Assembly (NCBI RefSeq): GCF_028291745.1 | Contig: NZ_JAQGNQ010000056.1 | Location: 62,001 to 126,000, forward strand | DNA length: 64,000 nucleotides | Direction: 5' to 3' | From: Ramlibacter sp. | GTDB taxonomy: Bacteria; Pseudomonadota; Gammaproteobacteria; Burkholderiales; Burkholderiaceae_C | In this document: piece after piece, positions 27,021-35,017 of the stretch | Layout: each line of letters starts with the position of its first letter | Numbering within the stretch: position 1 is the first letter of the stretch | Translations under genes and position numbers: made by a program | The notes under the pieces: generated by a model | What the model saw: the letters and a program-made list of their open reading frames with translations, nothing else | What the model was told of the DNA's origin: nothing | The model's database searches: none

Positions 27021-28385
27021 CTACCTGCCATGGCCGCCGCCCCCACCTCCGCCGCCGTGGCCGCCGCCGCCATGGCCGCCGCCCCCGAAACCGCCGCCCG
27101 CGTGCCCGCCGCCAGCAAAGGCAAAGCCGCCGCCCACGTGCCCGCCGCCGCCGATCCCGCCGAACTCGTGTCCACCACCACCGATGCCGCCGATCGCGTG
27201 TGCGGCGCCGCCGATGCCGCCGAACTCGTGCCCGCCGCCGCCGATCCCGCCGAACTCGTGTCCACCGCCACCGATGCCGCCGATCCCGTGTGCGGCGCCG
27301 CCGAACTCGTGTCCACCACCGTGGAACCCTGCTCCCATGCCGCCTCCCAGGTGCAGCTCGCCGCCTGCGGACGCCCGCTCCTCGTGTTGGCTGGGCAGCG
27401 CTTCGCCGCCCATGCCCAGGTGCCCCATGCCGCCGTGGAAGCCGGCTTCGCCATGACCCTCGCCATGGAAACCACCAGCGATGGACGCATGTTCCTCCCC
27501 TGCGAACCGGCCCGGCAGTCCGCCGGGAGCGAAGTTCTCGTGCGCACCGGGAAAGCCACCGACGTGGTCGTGCATGCCTTCGTGCGCGCGAGCGACCGCT
27601 TCGCCGTGGCCGTCGTGGTTCTCATGGTCGTGCACCATTCTCCGGTCGTGCCAATCGAAACCCCAGTCGTTCCACCCCCAGCCGAAGCCGGCGAGCAGGC
27701 CAACGTCCAGGGCGTCTCCGAAGTAGAGATCGGCACCTGAGTAGAAAGCCCCCGGAACATCGACCCAGCCGGGATACGCCGCAATGGGAGCGCCATACAC
27801 CTGCCACGGGTCGTAGGCCGGCAGGTACACGAAATCGGGGTCCGCCGGCTCGATGGCAATGGTGGGTCCCTGCACCATCACGGTCTGCTCGCTGGTGCTC
27901 TGCAGCTTGCCTGCTGCCCGCGCGCGTTGGCGCAGCACCTGGACCGCATCCAGCACGCCTTGCGGGTCCTTCCGGTACGCATCCCCCAGGGCCGAAGTCC
28001 AGGCCAGGTTCGTAGCCATGTTCTGCAGGACCGCCGGGAACTGCACGATGGCCTTGACGCTCGCATCCCACGGCTGCAGATCGGAGGCCATGGCGATCTC
28101 GCTGACCGCCAGCTGCGGATTCCCTCGCATCCAGCTCGAGGCCTGCTCGAGTTCCGCCGGATACCCGGCAGCGGTCAGGATCTGCGCGACCAGCGCGTCC
28201 GGGTAGAGGGCGATCGGCGCCACCAGCTGCAGCACGCCTGCCTTGGCCGGCGCCGACACGCCTGCCCTTGCGGCCGTCAGATCCATCGCCGGCGGCACGG
28301 CTGCTTGCGCTGGCCCGGCGGCGGCGCCGGCCAGCGCCAGGGTGCAAAGGATGAATGCCAGGCCGTTGCTCGAAAACCTTGTCAT
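27021..28385 (-). CDS. DUF3300 exported protein with Gly/His-rich repeat tail
   Basis: 454 residues: signal peptide (1-29), the DUF3300 domain (about 50-215) with LVAPIALYPDALVAQIL, ASSWMRGNPQL and YLPAYDPWQVYG, then a 200-residue tail very rich in Gly and His. The tail includes five copies of a 10-residue unit of the type GGGGHEFGGI and ends in a run of Gly-His. DUF3300 has unknown function; the His-rich tail suggests metal binding or surface adhesion (inference). The ATG at 28385 follows CTGGAG. The leader contains a 9-bp stem-loop and, further upstream, a 15-bp motif shared with two other genes. Confidence 0.88.
   Translation of the reverse strand: MTRFSSNGLAFILCTLALAGAAAGPAQAAVPPAMDLTAARAGVSAPAKAGVLQLVAPIALYPDALVAQILTAAGYPAELEQASSWMRGNPQLAVSEIAMASDLQPWDASVKAIVQFPAVLQNMATNLAWTSALGDAYRKDPQGVLDAVQVLRQRARAAGKLQSTSEQTVMVQGPTIAIEPADPDFVYLPAYDPWQVYGAPIAAYPGWVDVPGAFYSGADLYFGDALDVGLLAGFGWGWNDWGFDWHDRRMVHDHENHDGHGEAVARAHEGMHDHVGGFPGAHENFAPGGLPGRFAGEEHASIAGGFHGEGHGEAGFHGGMGHLGMGGEALPSQHEERASAGGELHLGGGMGAGFHGGGHEFGGAAHGIGGIGGGGHEFGGIGGGGHEFGGIGGAAHAIGGIGGGGHEFGGIGGGGHVGGGFAFAGGGHAGGGFGGGGHGGGGHGGGGGGGGHGR
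27151..27300. repeat. Five tandem 30-bp coding repeats
   Basis: Exact 30-base periodicity with units at 27151, 27181, 27211, 27241 and 27271. The first two units and the last two units, 90 bases apart, differ at only 2 of 60 positions, showing a higher-order A-B-C-A-B pattern. The repeats encode the Gly/His-rich tail of the DUF3300 protein in frame, so copy-number changes would keep the frame. Confidence 0.9.
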
Positions 28386-28407
28386 GATGACTCCAGTCGT
28401 AGGTTCC

Positions 28408-28440
28408 GCCGCGTCCGGAAGATCCCCTTCAGGACGCGGC
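28408..28440. promoter_or_regulatory. 9-bp perfect stem-loop in the DUF3300 leader
   Basis: GCCGCGTCC and GGACGCGGC are perfect inverted repeats separated by 15 bases, ending 23 bases upstream of the DUF3300 start. It could be an operator or an RNA hairpin in the 5' leader. Neither is demonstrated. Confidence 0.45.
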
Positions 28441-28499
28441 CTTGGGACCCCGACTCTCACCGCGGCGGACTACCGCCCGAGTGCGCCGCGGCCGGGACG

Positions 28500-28514
28500 C
28501 GTTTCAATCGAGAC
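28500..28514 (-). promoter_or_regulatory. Shared 15-bp upstream motif, copy 1 (DUF3300)
   Basis: Reads GTCTCGATTGAAACG on the minus strand, about 115 bases upstream of the DUF3300 start. It matches 12 of 15 positions of copy 3. It may be part of a sigma-factor promoter or a regulator site. Confidence 0.4.
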
Positions 28515-28660
28515 AGCGGCCGTAGTGCTGCCGCTGCCACGCGCGCCGACCGCCATGTTGCAGTTGTGACGCAACGCGGCCCAGCCGCAACCGACCGGTG
28601 TTCACTGCGCATGACACTGGAGCAGATCCTCCGCTACCCATCCGCTGCAAGGTCACCGCC

Positions 28661-29413
28661 GTGAAAACAGAACCTGTCGCCGCTCCGGCCTCCAATCAGT
28701 CCCACGTGCTGGTGGTCGACGATGACCCCGATCTCCGCGCCGTGCTTCACGAGTACCTCTCGAAGAACGACGTCCGCGTCACGGCCGTGGCCACCGGCAG
28801 CGAGATGCTCAAGACCATGGAGTCCGAGGCCATCGACCTCGTGCTGCTGGATGTGCGCCTGAACGGCGAGAACGGCCTGGCACTTGCGCAGACCCTGAGA
28901 GAGAGCGCCTCCGTGCCCATCATGCTGCTGACCGGCAACACGGAAGAAGCCGACCGTGTCATGGGCCTCGAACTCGGTGCCGACGACTACGTGAGCAAGC
29001 CGTTCAGCCCTCGCGAACTGCTGGCCCGCATCCACGCGGTGCTTCGTCGCTACCAGCACCAGTCCCAGCTGCCCGGGCGCGACGACAAGCGCCGCGCGTA
29101 TCGGTTCGCGGGCTGGGAGTTCAACGTGCGCACGCGCAAGCTGACTGCGCCGGACGGACGCAAGCTCGATCTGAGCAACGGGGAGTTCAGCCTGCTCACC
29201 GCGTTCTGCAGCTCCGCGCAGCGGGTCCTCTCCCGCGACCAGTTGATGAACATGTCGCGCCTGCATAGCGCCGAGGTCTATGACCGCACCGTCGATGTCC
29301 AGATCGTGCGGCTGCGTCGCAAGATCGAGGCCGACCCGGCCCGGCCGCAGCTGATCGTCACCGAACGCGGCGCCGGCTACGTCTTCAACGTGCCGGTCGA
29401 ATCGATGTACTGA
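28661..29413 (+). CDS. OmpR-family response regulator (orphan)
   Basis: 250 residues: receiver domain with acidic pair in VVDDDPDLR, phosphoacceptor Asp about 64 in LVLLDVRL, Lys in YVSKPFSP; then a winged-helix DNA-binding domain (YRFAGWEFNVRTRKL to TERGAGYVFNVPVE). The GTG at 28661 follows AAGG by 8 bases; an upstream GTG at 28598 in the same frame is possible but adds a non-homologous leader. No histidine kinase gene is adjacent, so it is an orphan here; the hybrid kinases at 39-42 and 48-50 kb are possible partners. Confidence 0.93.
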   Translation: MKTEPVAAPASNQSHVLVVDDDPDLRAVLHEYLSKNDVRVTAVATGSEMLKTMESEAIDLVLLDVRLNGENGLALAQTLRESASVPIMLLTGNTEEADRVMGLELGADDYVSKPFSPRELLARIHAVLRRYQHQSQLPGRDDKRRAYRFAGWEFNVRTRKLTAPDGRKLDLSNGEFSLLTAFCSSAQRVLSRDQLMNMSRLHSAEVYDRTVDVQIVRLRRKIEADPARPQLIVTERGAGYVFNVPVESMY

Positions 29414-29555
29414 GCGGCCAGCCCGCAGGCGCGCCGGCCGTTGCACGCGTAGTGGCGGCTGCCGTTCGCCGACACCTTCCGAACATGGTGGCTGCCGAGA
29501 CTGGCAGCGGCGCGCCAGCTTCGGCGCTCGTACCAACCACAAGGAAGGAAGCAGC

Positions 29556-29675
29556 GTGCAAGTTCACAAGATCTTCCACTGGCAGGACGGCCGCAAGGGC
29601 AATGTGCCCACTGCCAGTCCCGCAAGCGCCGACCGCGGCAGAGAACCAGGCAAGCAAGGAGATTCCCATGAATGA
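29556..29675 (+). CDS. Possible 39-residue small protein overlapping the next gene
   Basis: A GTG start is preceded by AAGGAAGGAAG, one of the strongest ribosome-binding sequences in the window, 5 bases away. The frame encodes 39 residues starting VQVHKIFHWQDGRKGN and its TGA overlaps the first codons of the next gene (ATG at 29668). The product is basic and hydrophilic, with no recognised domain. The site strength and overlap argue for real translation, possibly as a coupling leader. Confidence 0.42.
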   Translation: MQVHKIFHWQDGRKGNVPTASPASADRGREPGKQGDSHE

Positions 29676-30198
29676 CGAAAGCAAGGTGGTCGCGGTGTTT
29701 GCCGATCACATCCAGGCCGAAGCGGCGATCCGCAACCTGCAGAAGGCCGGCTTCGACATGAAGAAGCTGTCGATCATCGGGCGCGACTACATCTCCGAGG
29801 AGCAGGTACTCGGCTACGTGAACAGCGGTGACCGCATCCGCTTCTGGGGGAAGTTCGGCGCGCTCTGGGGCGCGCTGTGGGGCGTGCTGGCGGGATCGGC
29901 GATGCTGCTGCTGCCGGGCGCCGGTCACATCGTGGTGCTCGGGCCGGTCGCCAGTGCGCTGCTCAATACCGCCGGCGGCGCCGCGCTGGGTGCCGGCGCC
30001 GGCGCCCTGGGAGGCGCACTCTCGTCGATCGGGCTGGGGCGCGACGCAGTGGTCAAGTACGAGACGGCCGTCCGCGCCGGCAAGTTCGCCGTCATCGCCC
30101 ACGGCGGGGCGGACGAGGCCGCGACGGCGAAGCGCCTGCTGCGCCAATCCGCTCCCGACGTGCTCGACGAACACTCGCCCACGCCGCAGCCGGCGTGA
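29668..30198 (+). CDS. General-stress / DUF1269-like membrane protein
   Basis: 176 residues. The N-terminal VVAVFADHIQAEAAIRNLQKAGFDMKKLSIIG is a ferredoxin-like fold found in general stress protein 17M/DUF1269-type proteins. Two long Ala/Gly-rich hydrophobic segments follow (about 55-110), then a C-terminal part AVRAGKFAVIAHGGADEAATAKRLL that resembles a second half of the same fold. Probably an inner-membrane stress protein of unknown activity. AAGGAG lies 6 bases before the ATG, and a small upstream frame overlaps its start. Confidence 0.82.
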   Translation: MNDESKVVAVFADHIQAEAAIRNLQKAGFDMKKLSIIGRDYISEEQVLGYVNSGDRIRFWGKFGALWGALWGVLAGSAMLLLPGAGHIVVLGPVASALLNTAGGAALGAGAGALGGALSSIGLGRDAVVKYETAVRAGKFAVIAHGGADEAATAKRLLRQSAPDVLDEHSPTPQPA

Positions 30199-30227
30199 CT
30201 CACGCAAACCCACGAAGCGAGTTCCTC

Positions 30228-30588
30228 ATGAAAAGCCTTGCCTTGCGCTGCCTGCTGGCAGCAGCCCTGGGCGTCGCCGGCCTTGCCCCGGCACTGGCCG
30301 CCGACACGCCTGCTTCCCTGGTCGCCCAGCACCGCTCGAGCCGCCAGATCGACGAGCCTGGGCTGGACCTCGGCGGCGTCGCGTGACGTTCGGCGGGCCT
30401 TGTTGACGCTTGACGCCAAGGCGGCCGGCGGCACGGTCCAGGGCTTGCAGAGGGTGGAGGGATTCGGCGCCCAACTCGCGAGCCGCGCCGGCACCTCCGC
30501 GGAATCGGAGTGGACGCGGGCGCGCGACACCGTGCAAGCGGCGCTCGATGACCTGTCCACGCGCCTGGGGCCGCCGCACGTCGGCTGA
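30228..30588 (+). pseudogene. Frameshifted small exported protein
   Basis: The first frame gives a convincing signal peptide (MKSLALRCLLAAALGVAGLA...ALAAD) and a short mature part, then meets TGA at 30384-30386. The next frame continues without a break into a plausible helical domain (DVRRALLTLDAKAAGG...VQAALDDLSTRLGPPHVG) ending at 30588. The two parts read as one roughly 120-residue periplasmic helical protein split by one extra base or two missing bases near 30360-30385. A sequencing error cannot be excluded. Function unknown. Confidence 0.68.
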
Positions 30589-30631
30589 TGGTGCAGGCCG
30601 CCGGTGGCAGGACCGGGGGCCGCGCCGGCGT

Positions 30632-31219
30632 TCAGATCAGGGCTTGCCCGATTTCCGCGAACGTGCCGGCAATGGCCATCGCGGGCAACCGGATCCCGAG
30701 CTGGCGTTCCACCTGTGTCTTCGACAGCAGCCCGCGCAGCTGGAGGATCCCGCTGTCCGACCTTGGCTCGACCACCAGGAGGTGCGGCCGCCCCGACCGG
30801 TTCAGGGTGGCGACGATCTGCGCGACTCGCGCATGGCGCAGTGTCCGCAGATCGATCGAGTCGAGCTGGGAAACCGGGTGCATGAGGTCCGCGACGCGCA
30901 GGTCCTTGTACGCCAGGCGCCGAGCCGAGACCAGGCGCAGCGGTTTCTCGCCGTGAAGGTCTTCGATGGCGAGTACACCCAGCACCTGCGGCATCTGCGC
31001 CGCGACCAGCACCACCTGCGCATCCTGTTGCGCCATCCGTTGCTTCGCCTGTTCCAGGTCCTCGTGCGGCATGACCGTGGCAGCCGCCAGATCGGCCATC
31101 CTGGTCATCACCTGTTCGGCGGGCGAATCCAGGTGGACGCGGGGCAGCGGCGGGCGCCGCAGGAGCTCGAGCGTTTCGCCATCGGGGGGGCTGCGGGTGG
31201 GCAGGATTGAATCGGCCAT
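30632..31219 (-). CDS. CBS-domain pair protein
   Basis: 195 residues. Two CBS repeats are visible: TVMPHEDLEQAKQRMAQQDAQVVLV...GVLAIEDLHG (about 48-95) and VADLMHPVSQLDSIDL...RPHLLVVEP...LRGLLSKTQVERQLG (about 112-180). CBS pairs bind adenine nucleotides and act as energy or redox sensors. No catalytic domain is attached. GGAGG lies 5 bases before the ATG at 31219. A 15-bp motif shared with two other genes lies 77 bases upstream. Confidence 0.9.
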   Translation of the reverse strand: MADSILPTRSPPDGETLELLRRPPLPRVHLDSPAEQVMTRMADLAAATVMPHEDLEQAKQRMAQQDAQVVLVAAQMPQVLGVLAIEDLHGEKPLRLVSARRLAYKDLRVADLMHPVSQLDSIDLRTLRHARVAQIVATLNRSGRPHLLVVEPRSDSGILQLRGLLSKTQVERQLGIRLPAMAIAGTFAEIGQALI

Positions 31220-31295
31220 GGAAACCTCCATCGGAAAGCGACGCCCTGACCATGGCAAGCCCCCATGGCGGCTGCATTGCTTGCGAGCACCGGCG

Positions 31296-31310
31296 CGTTT
31301 CATCCGTCAC
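31296..31310 (-). promoter_or_regulatory. Shared 15-bp upstream motif, copy 2 (CBS gene)
   Basis: Reads GTGACGGATGAAACG on the minus strand, 77 bases upstream of the CBS gene start. It differs from copy 3 at a single base. A further GTGACGG lies about 37 bases further upstream (31347-31353). Confidence 0.45.
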
Positions 31311-31476
31311 GCGCATTGGTATTGGGCCGGCCTGCGACTACAACCGTCACGTCCGCCCCTGCGAACTGACATCGGCGCGCAGGCAACCGGCGGCAGTCTG
31401 GTGGCGTCGGATGTCCGACGCAACCTGGAGGCGGTGAAACCATGCGGAGCCCGTTGAACGCGCAGGAGCGCCAGCC

Positions 31477-31944
31477 ATGAGCACCACCTTGAACATCAAT
31501 GGCAAGGCGGTGACGGTGGACGTGCCGGATGACACCCGCCTGTTGTGGACCCTGCGCGACGTGCTCGGCATGACGGGGACCAAGTTCGGTTGCGGGGTGG
31601 CGCTGTGCGGCGCCTGCACCTTCCATCTCGATGGCGTGGCGACACGCGCCTGCATCACGCCGATCTCGGCGGTCGTCGGCAAGAAGATCACCACCATCGA
31701 AGCGATCTCCGCCGACCCCGTCGGCCAGCGCGTGCAGGCGGCATGGCTCGCCCTCGGTGTGGCGCAATGCGGGTATTGCCAGTCGGGACAGGTGATGGCC
31801 GCCACCGCACTGCTCAAGCAGAAGCCGCGTCCCACCGATGCCGACATCGATTCCGCGATGAGCGGAAACATCTGCCGGTGCGGCACGTATCCCCGCATCC
31901 GCGCCGCGATCCACCAGGCCGCACAGGCGAAAAGCGAGGCGTGA
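31477..31944 (+). CDS. iorA: 2x[2Fe-2S] subunit of isoquinoline-1-oxidoreductase-type enzyme (IorA-like)
   Basis: 155 residues. Cys39, 44, 47, 59 and Cys98, 101, 133, 135 supply both clusters. It lacks an export signal and precedes the large subunit with a one-base TGATG overlap, the standard two-subunit IorAB arrangement with no FAD subunit. It passes electrons from the Moco site to a cytochrome acceptor. A close paralogue without partner lies at 12.0-12.5 kb. Confidence 0.93.
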   Translation: MSTTLNINGKAVTVDVPDDTRLLWTLRDVLGMTGTKFGCGVALCGACTFHLDGVATRACITPISAVVGKKITTIEAISADPVGQRVQAAWLALGVAQCGYCQSGQVMAATALLKQKPRPTDADIDSAMSGNICRCGTYPRIRAAIHQAAQAKSEA

Positions 31945-34235
31945 TGGACCAGGAACGCACCCTCGAAGTCATCAACCTCAGCCGGCGCACGCTGCTGGGC
32001 GCGATCCCCGCCGCCGGCCTGGTCCTCGCGGTCGGTCTGCCGCCATCGGCGCGCGCCGACGCCGCTCCCAGGTACGGCGCCGACTCGATGCCGCATGGCT
32101 GGGTGGACAACCCGCTGGTGTTCGTCACCATTGCCACCGACGGTACGGTGACGATCACCTGCCACCGCCAGGAGATGGGACAGGGGGTGCGCACCAGCCT
32201 GCCCATGGTGGTCGCCGATGAACTCGACGCGGATTGGAGCCGGGTGCGGGTGCGGCAGGCGCAAGCCGACGAAGTCCGGTTCGGCAACCAGGACACCGAC
32301 GGATCGCGCAGCGTGCGCCATTTCTTCGCGCCGATGCGCCGCTGCGGCGCCGCGGCGCGCACGATGCTGGAGCAGGCGGCAGCCGCCCAGTGGGGCGTGC
32401 CCGTGACCGAGGTCGCGGCCGGCCTGCACGAGGTCATCCACCATCGAACCAACCGGAAGCTGGGGTACGGCGCGCTGGCGACGGCGGCCTCGCAGCTGCC
32501 GGTGCCCGCGCGCGACCAGCTTCGCCTCAAGACCCCGGCGCAGTTCCGCTACATCGGCAAGGGCCAGGTGAAGCTCGTCGACGGGCCCGACATCGTCGCG
32601 GGACGCGGCAGGTACGGCATCGACACGCGCCTCGACGGCCAGCTGTACGCCGTGGTCGCGCGCCCGGCGGTCTATGGCGGCAAGGTGGTGTCGCACGACG
32701 CGAGCGCGGCCCTGAAGGTGCCGGGCGTCGTGCGGGTGATCGAGATTCCCGGCACGCCGCCGCCTTCGGAGTTCCAGCCGCTCGGAGGCATCGCGGTGGT
32801 CGCGACCAACACCTGGGCCGCCATCCAGGGCCGCAACGCATTGAAGATTCAGTGGGACGACGGCGCCAATGCGTCGTACGACTCGACGGCCTACAAGGCG
32901 TCGCTGGAGGCGGCAGCGCGCGCTCCCGGCCAAGTCGTGCGCAACCGGGGCGACGTCGCCAGCGCCCTCAAGGCGGCCGCGCATTCGGTCCAAGCGGAGT
33001 ACTACGTTCCGCACATGACGCAGGCGCCGATGGAGCCGCCCGCCGCGACGGCGCGTATCGTCGACGGCCGCTGCGAGGTCTGGGCCGCGGTGCAGGCGCC
33101 GCAAGCCACGCACGACCGGATCTCCAAGCGCCTCGGCATTCCGGCCGACCGGGTCACCGTGAACGTCACGCTGCTGGGCGGCGGATTCGGGCGCAAGTCC
33201 AAGCCGGACTATGCGGTCGAAGCGGCCCTGCTCTCGCAGGCCATGAACGGCCAGCCGGTCAAGGTCACGTGGACGCGCGAAGACGACGTCCAGCACTCCT
33301 ACTACCACACCGTGTCGCTCGAACATCTCGAGGCGGGACTGGACGCCGCCGGCAGGCCCGTGGCGTGGCTGCATCGCAGTGCCGCCCCGTCCATCCGTTC
33401 CATCTTCGGGCCCGATCCGAAGCACGAGCAGCCCTTCGAGCTCGGCATGGGCCTGGTCAACGTGCCGTTCGCCATTCCGAATCTGCGGATCGAGAACCCG
33501 GAAGCCGCCGCGCACACGCGCATCGGCTGGTACCGCTCGGTGTCGAACATCCCGCACGCGTTCGCGATCCAGTCGTTCGTCTGCGAACTGGCGGCGGCCG
33601 CCCGGCGCGACCCCAAGGACTACCTGCTGGAACTCATAGGCCCGGCGCGCAAGGTGGATCCCCGCGCGCTGGAGGACTCGTGGAACTACACCGAGTCGCC
33701 CACGCTTTATCCGCTCGACACCGGCAGGCTGCGCCGCGTGATCGAAACGGCGGCCACGGCAGCCGGGTGGGGAAGGAAGCTGCCGGCGGGCCGCGGGCTG
33801 GGGATTGCGGCGCACTACAGCTTCCTCGCCTACGTGGCCGTAGTGGTCGAGGTTGCCGTCGGCGCCAAGGGCGAACTTTCCATTCCCCGGGTCGACATCG
33901 CCTTCGACTGCGGCGCCCAGGTCAATCCCGAGCGGGTGCGCGCGCAGCTCGAAGGCGCATGCGTGATGGGGCTCGGCAACGCCATGCTGTCGCAGATCAC
34001 CTTCAAGGCAGGCCGGGTGGAGCAGAGCAACTTCAACGACTACCAGGTCGCGCGCATGAACGTCGCACCCCGCGAGATCCGGCTGCACATGATCCCGGGG
34101 GATTTCGCCTTGCCGCTGGGCGGGGTCGGCGAGCCCGGCGTGCCGCCGATGGCCCCCGCGCTGTGCAATGCCATCTTCGCGGCGACCGGCAAGCGCATCC
34201 GCAGCCTGCCGATCGCAAACCAGCTGGGAGCCTGA
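31944..34235 (+). CDS. iorB: Molybdopterin-binding large subunit (IorB-like), Tat-exported
   Basis: 763 residues. An N-terminal twin-arginine-like signal SRRTLLGAIPAAG indicates export of the IorAB complex. Family landmarks are CHRQEMGQGVRTSLPMVVADEL, VTLLGGGFGRKSKPDY, the IGWYRSVSNIPHAFA segment and the catalytic Glu in GGVGEPGVPP. This is the membrane-side aldehyde/isoquinoline oxidoreductase branch, in which the large subunit contains a duplicated first domain. Substrate unknown; N-heterocycles or aldehydes are typical. Confidence 0.93.
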   Translation: MDQERTLEVINLSRRTLLGAIPAAGLVLAVGLPPSARADAAPRYGADSMPHGWVDNPLVFVTIATDGTVTITCHRQEMGQGVRTSLPMVVADELDADWSRVRVRQAQADEVRFGNQDTDGSRSVRHFFAPMRRCGAAARTMLEQAAAAQWGVPVTEVAAGLHEVIHHRTNRKLGYGALATAASQLPVPARDQLRLKTPAQFRYIGKGQVKLVDGPDIVAGRGRYGIDTRLDGQLYAVVARPAVYGGKVVSHDASAALKVPGVVRVIEIPGTPPPSEFQPLGGIAVVATNTWAAIQGRNALKIQWDDGANASYDSTAYKASLEAAARAPGQVVRNRGDVASALKAAAHSVQAEYYVPHMTQAPMEPPAATARIVDGRCEVWAAVQAPQATHDRISKRLGIPADRVTVNVTLLGGGFGRKSKPDYAVEAALLSQAMNGQPVKVTWTREDDVQHSYYHTVSLEHLEAGLDAAGRPVAWLHRSAAPSIRSIFGPDPKHEQPFELGMGLVNVPFAIPNLRIENPEAAAHTRIGWYRSVSNIPHAFAIQSFVCELAAAARRDPKDYLLELIGPARKVDPRALEDSWNYTESPTLYPLDTGRLRRVIETAATAAGWGRKLPAGRGLGIAAHYSFLAYVAVVVEVAVGAKGELSIPRVDIAFDCGAQVNPERVRAQLEGACVMGLGNAMLSQITFKAGRVEQSNFNDYQVARMNVAPREIRLHMIPGDFALPLGGVGEPGVPPMAPALCNAIFAATGKRIRSLPIANQLGA

Positions 34236-34273
34236 GGCCACCTCGGCCTCCCTTGCCTGCACAGGAGCAGCTC

Positions 34274-34600
34274 ATGAAACCCCACCTTCTTCCCCTCTCC
34301 ACCCTTGGCCTGCTCGCCGCGATGGCGGCCCATGCGGCCGTTCCCACGCGCCTGCTGGGCGATGTGGTTCCCGCGGGCCTGGCGACCCGCACGATCCAGA
34401 TCACCGCGGCCACCCGCTACGTCAACGTCAAGCACGGCGACGCCGTCCGCTTCGTCGACGACGGCCGGCAGTTCGCGTACTTCTTCGACGGCGCCACCGG
34501 CGAATCGTCATTCGACCTGCGCCAGGTCGCACCAGCCGGCATCCTGGACCACCGGGTCACCGCCTACGTCGAACCCGATCCCAGGTACTGGAGCCCTTGA
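34274..34600 (+). CDS. czcE: CzcE-like periplasmic metal-binding protein
   Basis: 108 residues with a signal peptide ending at AHAA. The mature domain (RTIQITAATRYVNVKHGDAVRFV...FAYFFDGATGESSFDLRQVAPAG...VTAYVEPDPRY) matches CzcE of Cupriavidus, a copper-binding beta-sandwich dimer. It is 38 bases after iorB and may be cotranscribed. No CzcCBA pump or CzcRS regulator is next to it. Confidence 0.8.
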   Translation: MKPHLLPLSTLGLLAAMAAHAAVPTRLLGDVVPAGLATRTIQITAATRYVNVKHGDAVRFVDDGRQFAYFFDGATGESSFDLRQVAPAGILDHRVTAYVEPDPRYWSP

Positions 34601-34639
34601 AGCCCGGGTTGCCGCGCCGGGGACGCGGCGGGCGAGCTC

Positions 34640-34804
34640 TCAGTTGGGGCCGCCGTTGTTGGCGCGGGCCCATTCGAACCACCTGGCACTCTCCCGCGCG
34701 CGGGGATCCTGCGCGTTGACGCCGCCAAGTTCCGCGGACAGGGGCCCGGTCGTGCAGGCGGCGAGCAAGGCCACGAGCAGGGAAAGCGTGATCAGCTTGG
34801 ACAA
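34640..34804 (-). CDS. Small lipoprotein (54 residues)
   Basis: A TTG start at 34804 follows TGGAG by 8 bases and begins a clear lipoprotein signal with lipobox LLAAC. The mature part is only about 36 residues and ends ARWFEWARANNGGPN. The short hydrophilic tail is not a known domain. It is the distal gene of a pair of tiny lipoproteins (the other starts at 34995). Confidence 0.6.
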   Translation of the reverse strand: MSKLITLSLLVALLAACTTGPLSAELGGVNAQDPRARESARWFEWARANNGGPN

Positions 34805-34851
34805 GTTCGATACTCCAGTGGAAGGCCGCCTGTTCCTGCGGCGGCGCGGCC

Positions 34852-34995
34852 TCATGAGGCATGCATGTACCGCTCGATCTCGCACTGGTAGCCGCCGGGA
34901 CTGGTGGCGCAGGGCGAGCCGCCGTACGTGGCCGAGGGCATGCCGGAGCACGCGGCCAACGCAATGACGACGATCAGGGTGGCTGCCTTGAACAT
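34852..34995 (-). CDS. Small Cys-containing lipoprotein (47 residues)
   Basis: The ATG at 34995 follows AAGGAA. Signal MFKAATLIVVIALAAC with lipobox ALAAC, then a 31-residue mature region with two further Cys in GSPCATSPGGYQCEIERYM, possibly a disulfide. Unknown function. It lies 22 bases after the 119-residue hypothetical gene and 47 bases before the next small lipoprotein; the three may form one transcript. Confidence 0.62.
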   Translation of the reverse strand: MFKAATLIVVIALAACSGMPSATYGGSPCATSPGGYQCEIERYMHAS

Positions 34996-35017
34996 GGGGG
35001 TTCCTTGGTTTGACAAG

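Noticed and set aside
27151..27300. CRISPR array, because of 30-base periodic repeats
   Set aside because: No unique spacers between units; the repeats are contiguous and lie in frame inside a coding sequence.
31347..34262. Minus-strand frame of about 970 codons opposite iorAB
   Set aside because: Antisense shadow of the molybdenum enzyme, lacking any domain.
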